Source of the DNA: Atherinomorus stipes
Taxonomy: Eukaryota; Chordata; Actinopteri; Atheriniformes; Atherinidae
NCBI GenBank assembly: GCA_023101725.1
Contig: JALJCO010009114.1
Coordinates: forward strand, 248,001-312,000
Length of the DNA stretch: 64,000 nt
Direction: 5' to 3'
Shown here one piece after another: positions 57,841-64,000 of the stretch (position 1 is the first letter of the stretch; each line of letters begins with the position of its first letter). The notes beneath the pieces were generated by a model. The model ran no database searches. It was not told the DNA's origin and saw nothing but the letters and a program-made list of their open reading frames with translations. The position numbers and the translations under genes were made by a program.

Positions 57841-60800
57841 GTTCAACATCTGAAATGTTGTGTTCTTTTCGGGAATAAAATAAGGATTTAAGAGATTTGC
57901 TTTTTGCTTTTACACAACATCCCAACTTCTTGGTAGTTTGGGTTGTACTATAATATAATATGTGTGATCAATTTTTCAGACATTATCAAAGTTTTTGATG
58001 AAAAAGTTTTGATGGTAGCCACAGGCTGCGTGGGCCCTCATGGAAAAGGCTTGGTCTGCCTTAGACACGCATCGAAAACTAAAACTAGAACACCAGCATT
58101 CACATTTAGCTCCTTTCCAATAACCAACAAACACTGACTGCAGCAGAAAATACTTTCTTCATTAAAAGCACTATTGATCATAATACAAAGCTGGTTAGGG
58201 AGCTGATTTAAACAGCAGTTACTTCTAATTCCTGACAATGTTTATTGATTATGTGGCTTTTTCTTAAAATTCTTTTTCTATTTACTTTCTCTGTATGGTT
58301 ACTTCTTAAAGGCAAACATGTTAACTAGGCAGCCTCTGCTGTAATTATGGTCTGCTACGCATGAATAATAAATGCAACATCTCATTAATTCACTGTCACA
58401 AAAGGGGTAACATGAGGGCACGCTGCAGATCAGATATTTTACTCCTCAAACCAGGAAAAAAAAAAGAACTGCAGTAATTTGAGTTTTCAGAAGAACTCAC
58501 AAATACCTGATCTTACGCAGCTAAATCACTGTTACGAGTAAACACTATAATCTGGCTATAACTGCATTCACTTTTTCCCACATGCCTCATGCATCATTGT
58601 GCCTGGTTGTTTTCAGACAAGAGAAAATGTATATTCCAGCGCAAAGCCAGCAGGATGTCATCTCAACATGAGGAAGACCAACATAACCTTTACCATTTTG
58701 AATGACATATTTACTGGAAGTAGATTATTGTGTTATACATCAACACTGAAAAGTCTTTTAGACACACCTGACCGCTGACATACACATGTCTCACCATAAT
58801 TACACACTAAACGCATCATGCAGCTGTCGGAAGCAGCCGGGGTTTAAATACACTGCACGCTCTAAGCTGTATATTCTATGTGCATCTTTTATTGAAACCC
58901 TGGAAAATCAGAAAAAAAGGAACCTTTTGCTTCAGTAAACATATTACCTTCAATCTGTATGGTAGTCTCTGAATGACACAAGCTATTAGGCTCACCGTCT
59001 CTGATCTGACAGATGTCACTGAGCAGGGGTTTAGCCAGCACATTACCTTTACGTACCCTTGCAAACTATAAGAAATTCATAAACAGAAAGAGAGACGTGT
59101 GCCACGTATCAGTGCATTGTTACTGCAAAGCATTATACACACACAGAGGGAAACTTAAACAGTTAAATAATTAAGTTACTGAAGCGTTGTCAGAGGAATC
59201 ATAGAGGAAGCGAGCTGAAGCAACGCGTGGGCCTTTATCCAATCTGCTGCTTCAGCTTTTTTGATTTGAAAGAGAGCTCAGGAGACGGTAAATGTTAGTA
59301 ATTAATCCAATAAAAACTTTTCATCAGTCTTAGATGAGGGCTTGATGCAGAGACAGCCGAGTTAAACTGCTTTTTTTTCCCCCCATGTTGAGAATAAACT
59401 GCACTGCTTGTGTTTCTGACCTGAAAAGAGCCCATGAGTTATCTTCACTGTCAGGTAAACACCGAGAAGGTAACAACAATAAACATATGTCATCTCTGAG
59501 GTGATCCTTTGGGAGGCTAAAGTGAATTGCCTTTACAGTTTTACCTCTCTGGGACTGATGGAAGAGGCTTGGGAATTTGCACTTTATCCCACATTTAAAA
59601 AGAATCTGTCTGCGAGCCTCTGAGTTTGGAAAAGTGACCATTTAAACTGGTGTCGACTGGGAATGCTCCAACCCTCAAGCTTTAATTGAAAAGTCATTAG
59701 AAGTACCTTTATCAGGGCTTAACATCTTGATTTTTTGCTTTAAGCCCCTGCCTGCACCTTGTGTGACATACATTAACACCCATTAAAGTCTGAAAGTTGA
59801 AAACCATCCACCCTGCTTAACTTTAACAAAAAACTAAAATATGCATATTTCAGGCTTTTTAAGGATATAATATGGACTGAATATGTAGTCAGAGATACTT
59901 CATCTTAAATATCAAATGTGATTCTGAGTTCAAGTTGTGGAGGTAATTCTCTTGAGTCCTGTTCTGTTCCCGTTACAGGACACATCCCAAATACCAAATG
60001 TATCAAAGGGCTCAAATTCCCTTTTCTGTTACAGGAAAGAAGCTAAAAGTTTTAACTCAAAAGACTCAAGGAAGGCAATGGTTTGTTTGAGTTAGACAGA
60101 TGGCAACACAGAAGCTGGGATTCTCCTCCTCCCCCCGGGGATTTACAGAACAGGAATTCACATGGAGACTAATGGAGATGCTTTGTGGCACGTACTTAAT
60201 TTGAAAAAAAAAAAAAAGGTTTAATACACTAAAAAAAATTGATACTTTGGATCAACTTAAATGACAAATTCATTATTTTTTTCTCAAAATAAATTTATGT
60301 TGTAGTTGAAACCATAAATTTTGATTTTCTGGAAATATATCCTTGACCTCAAGAGAAAGAAAGAAAATGCATTCATACAAAGTAAAAATATAATTCATAT
60401 CAAAGCATTTTTTTTATCCTTTGTTGCAACTCAATTTTTCATTATGGATGGTTTTTTTTTGTTTTTTTTTAAATTATCCATTATATATAAGAACAGATTT
60501 ACTTTGGAAAAAACTATACTTACTGTAGGTTTGTTACATGCATTTTTTGTGTGTATTTTTCTGAAGTAGAATTTATGATCAAGTTCAAAGTGAAAATTTA
60601 ATTATACCTTAATCAACACATTATTTTAGCTCCAAGCCAAAGTGTTCCTTAATGTATGAGTCTGTGACAGAACAGCAACATAAATAAGTCACGTTGGCTC
60701 CATCTCAGACGTCATGTAACAGTTATATACGGTGGCGAGTTCATCTCCTTGTGCTGTCCTTCCTTCATGGTGACCAACTAACATCCAAACGGAACAGAAT

Positions 60801-61119
60801 TTTGAAACAACTTTCTCTAAATGTGAACATAATCAAAGGCTGTAAACACACAACTAAAATTCAGAGAACAAACATAAGAGGTTCATTTCCTGCTGAATTT
60901 CTATTTCTAATGAGCCTTTGTGGTCCAGATGTGTTGAGTCCTGAAAATAGCCCCGCCCCCTTATATTTCCGGCGGCCTTTGTGGCAGTGAGGCAGGATGG
61001 GCCCCAATATGGATGGATCCCAGAATATTGTTTCTTCACCGGGTGCCAAGACATGTCTTTGGGATAGTCTGTTCTATACGCATATCTGTGCGTATATGAG
61101 AGAGACTATGTGTGTTGTC
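57841..61119. other. No gene recognised
   Basis: AT-rich DNA with no repeat family I can name. 58800-59300 is repeat-free and mixed. A poly-A run is at 60206-60218 and A/T-rich runs lie across 60220-60480. Frames here (for example 60321-60569) are AT-driven. Confidence 0.5.
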
Positions 61120-61232
61120 TGAGATAAACTTGGGGGACTGTTGATGTAATGTGTTGTGTTTAATATGTGAAGCACTTTGTAAAGCTGTTATGCATGAAAA
61201 GTGCTATATAAATAAAATTTGATTTGATTTGA
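61120..61232 (+). mobile_element. LINE/SINE tail fragment
   Basis: AATATGTGAAGCACTTTGTA, GAAAAGTGCTATATAAATAA, then (TTTGA)n. This is the characteristic end of a fish LINE family. Confidence 0.65.
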
Positions 61233-61373
61233 ATAATGTTTAGTAACAAAACATTAGTTTTGGCTGCAAAGGCTGCACAAGGTTGCCCCATCACTTCCAT
61301 TATATTGGACATACATTAATCTTGAGTGGGTCTAAAAATCTCCTGAAGGAATTCAAGTTACATCAAAACTGTC

Positions 61374-61441
61374 TGGGTGAGTAAATGAAGGTATTTCATG
61401 CTGGAAAATAGGTCCAGGTGGAAAAAAAACGAACTTCCCCT
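61374..61441. mobile_element. Single end of a TTAA element, relative of 26345-27651
   Basis: GAGTAAATGAAGGTATTTCA, AATAGGTCCAGGTGGAAAAA and CGAACTTCCCCT lead to TTAA (61442-61445). The order parallels the right arm of the element ending at 27651 (GAGTAAATGC, AATAAGGTCCAGGTTGAA, CTTTAA). No left end was found upstream. Confidence 0.55.
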
Positions 61442-61558
61442 TTAAGTTAGATCAACGTCAAAATGTCTTTCATATCAAGTACAGCCTAAATACTTGTTTA
61501 AGAGTGTAGATGAATAAATAAGGCAACAAGTAGTTAATGGCTTGGTATCTTAGTTTAA

Positions 61559-62095
61559 AGGTAAAGTCCGAAGTCCCTCCAGCGTTTCTGTTTGCAAACA
61601 ACAGTATTCAAACTTAGTGCTCCTCCCTCTCAGGCTAATAGCCGCCTCGTTCTAGCTAGCCTATTCAACTTCAAGCTTCTCCTTCAGAGCTCAGAAGCGG
61701 GTACAAGCCAAACTATGATTAACCCTGGTTTTCCAAAGTGCATTATCTGAAGCTCTTACCCTTTCTTCGGTGCATCCACGGTATTTTCCTTCTTTCTTTT
61801 TTTTTCCTTCGAGAGTTCGAGTGACTGGCGTCTGCTCCTATCATGAGCTTATTTCCACACAGCGTCATGCTCTTAGCTCTGTCATTGGCTGCTGATATAA
61901 ACAGAAATCTCCACCCAGAAACGTCCCGACCAGACCAAAACAATACAAAAGAGCGAATTACAGGCAGGGGGAGAGAGAGTTGCGTTCAAACGCACCACGG
62001 CACGGGAGTACAGGCCCAAAGGCGGGTTTTGAGATGGATTTCACTTCCTCAGGTCTAACATTTATTTTTTACGGGGGGAACTCCAGACTATACCT
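61559..62095. mobile_element. TTAA-target element, 537 bp
   Basis: Left AGGTAAAGTCCGAAGTCCCT and inverted right AGGTATAGTCTGGAGTTCCC with TTAA at 61555-61558 and 62096-62099. The interior is GC-richer with a T/C-run near 61790-61812. No coding frame. Confidence 0.75.
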
Positions 62096-62099
62096 TTAA

Positions 62100-64000
62100 G
62101 CTTCACTCCAATGAAAATAAGCATCATGAACTGCAACCTTGTCATTTCTCAACTGCATCCAAGTCCATAATAAAAGACATGTTTAGTACAGTAGCAATGA
62201 ATAACATTTGCAAATGTAAGGGAAGGCTGTAACACCCTTTGGTCTTTTTACAGTTCCTTTAAACGTACCCCCACAGCAGGCTCTCTCACTCTTGCCTCCC
62301 TCCCTCAGTCTCTCTGGTGCACTATAATTTTCAAATTTGTGTCTGCATTGGGAGGGGACACGGCGCAATTTAACTTGACTCTGAGCCAGTTTGTGAAGAC
62401 GGATGACGGAGTGAACACAGTGCCAACGTTGTTCATAACAGAATGTCAGTAGTTGAAAATGAAAAGAAAAAGTAGTCCCTGTAGTTTTCCTAATGCACTT
62501 TTTGCTTGTTTAGCTGAATGTTTATTAACACTGACAATGCCATAAACCGATGAAATATGTTTTAAATTACATTACACCTTACCTGCTATAAAGGTGCATC
62601 ATTGTTGTGCATCTGAAGTAATGATCAAGGTGTTTTCCCACCCCACAGAGCCTGTGAGGGAAAAAAGGAGAGGACACAAACTCTTAGAAATCTGTAATTA
62701 TGCATAATTATTTACATCTCATTGTTCGTTTTCTTGTTTATTTAGCTTTGGAACTATGCGGATTTTATGTTTGTGTCCTCTCAGTTCATCAAGAGTGGGC
62801 TTACCAGTCACTAAAGGTGAATAAAACTCCTTTTTCTTTGATCAGAGCCAGTCTGAGTGCAACTCGAGGTTGCCTTAGCTGTTTTTTCTTGTTAAGCTTA
62901 TAAACCGCTGATTGCATCACCCGCAGGCCCAGCAACCTTAGTCCTCTTCATAGCAACATGCTAGCATGCTTGTTTATATTACCAAATAGAGACAAACTGG
63001 TCCTGTATCACTGTGAGGTAGAGCACACTGCTGTAGAGGTATCAGAGGGCTGACAACAATGTTTGTGTTTAAAGCAGCATATTCTGCTGTGCCTGTTCTC
63101 CCTTACACACACGCATTGATTCAGCTCTGCAACTGCCTCCACTGATGTGCATCAACTTTGCCTCCCATTGCTCCCCTGTACCTAAAGAAACAAGAGTTGC
63201 AAGGTTCAACAAAGTCATAACATTTGTGTCTGGAATAGGCTCTGCTTTAGCCCATAGACCTGATTCAGCATGCGCGTGTGCCTGCACGTGTGTCTGTGGA
63301 GCATCCTGACATGGAAAACTTAGCAAAGAACAAAAATAGGAGCATTTCAGAAATAAAAAGCAGAGCAAAAAGAAAAGGCAGAATGCAGCAAAATCTTGGA
63401 AGCAAACCAGATGACAGCATCATTGAGACGTCGTAGAGCAGAAAGCACGACGGTAACAAAACACAGCATCGCTGCAGAAGACACAGCTTTCCAAAAGCAA
63501 TGCTTTCTGCAAACTAGTTGCTGGAAGAATATGCTGCCATGTTACATTTTCAGGAAACATGTTCATATTCCTTATTTAACAATGTCTCATTTTGGAACAA
63601 AATTAGTTATTCTGGCCCCAGTCCAAGCCACTGGAGATAAAATGGAGAAAAAATATGAAACAAAATTTTAAAAGTATCAAAGATGCAATATATTATGTAT
63701 TGGTGCTCCCCAGAGGAAACACACTGAACTTAAAGGTGAACCAATCTCAACCTCAGACCAGGCTCAGTATATAATGAGGATCCAAAGCACTTTTTTGTGC
63801 TTTTAATATGGCGCAACATGCTTTGTATTTGAATGTCAAAATCTTTATAAGCTAAAAAAAAATATTATAAATAAATAATATTGCACTAGACTTTCGATTT
63901 TCTGCCATAGTCCCCCGTGGATCTGTCACGCCTAATTAACTCGGCCTCTTTTATGAAAATTCATTCAGGAAGGTGCCACCTAGCAGAACTGCCCCAAATA
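62100..64000. other. No gene recognised
   Basis: Ordinary noncoding DNA to the window edge. A 14-base word TTGGAACTATGCGG occurs at about 62749 and again near 21386. No repeat ends or exons seen. Confidence 0.5.

Noticed and set aside
62745..62765. 14-base word also found near 21386
   Set aside because: Too short to define a repeat, and the flanks do not align.
1..64000. CRISPR arrays, operons, rRNA genes
   Set aside because: No regularly spaced repeats with unique spacers and no conserved rRNA stretches. The sequence is vertebrate nuclear DNA.

Overview
The window looks like a stretch of teleost (probably percomorph) nuclear chromosome. It is AT-rich, has no bacterial-style operons and almost no long open frames, and contains repeat types typical of fish genomes: several Tc1-like families, many hAT elements, TTAA-target elements, PIF/Harbinger-like elements, fish LINE 3' tails, a Penelope-like fragment and long simple repeats. 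No intact cellular gene can be assigned. Two short open stretches could be pieces of genes: 5044-5338 minus (an open block ending at a good splice donor) and 9494-9835 minus (an open block ending in a stop followed 30 bases later by a poly(A) signal). All identifications come from reading the sequence without database searches.

Layout. 1-5000 is mostly featureless. 5.7-9.3 kb is a transposon cluster: a Tc1-type MITE, a hAT-type end fragment, a truncated TTAA element, and a 2.1 kb TAGGG-ended hAT-like element sitting in a TAGG repeat and carrying both a 586 bp element with a 10-bp target duplication and a LINE tail. 10.9-12.0 kb is a decayed Tc1. 14.26-17.93 kb is a nested stack: a Harbinger-like element (TTA duplication) holds a TTAA element, which holds a 2072 bp hAT with a perfect 8-bp duplication. 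19.6-20.8 kb is another hAT. 26.3-27.7 kb is a TTAA element split by a Harbinger-like element. 29.2-29.8 kb is Harbinger-like, 32.2-33.3 kb is hAT, 35.3-36.3 kb is a Tc1 pseudogene cut at one end, and 37.7-37.9 kb is the C-terminus of a LINE reverse-transcriptase ORF. 39.2-39.7 kb is a Penelope-like C-terminal fragment in an inverted repeat. 43.57-44.82 kb is a complete-ended, internally deleted Tc1. 45.46-46.81 kb is a pile of a hAT and two TTAA elements that share one TTAA. 50.1-57.8 kb has a long-TIR MITE, two short palindromic hAT MITEs, a 1.1 kb hAT and a 0.9 kb TTAA element. A final TTAA element lies at 61.56-62.10 kb.

The strongest content is the set of elements whose ends can be fixed to the base by target-site duplications, and the relative ages given by nesting. 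The transposases that can be read (11.2, 35.3 and 44.0 kb) are all broken. The remaining DNA shows no readable gene. A few moderately complex blocks free of repeats (37.2-37.55, 42.58-42.81, 48.03-48.29 kb) are weak candidates for conserved noncoding sequence.
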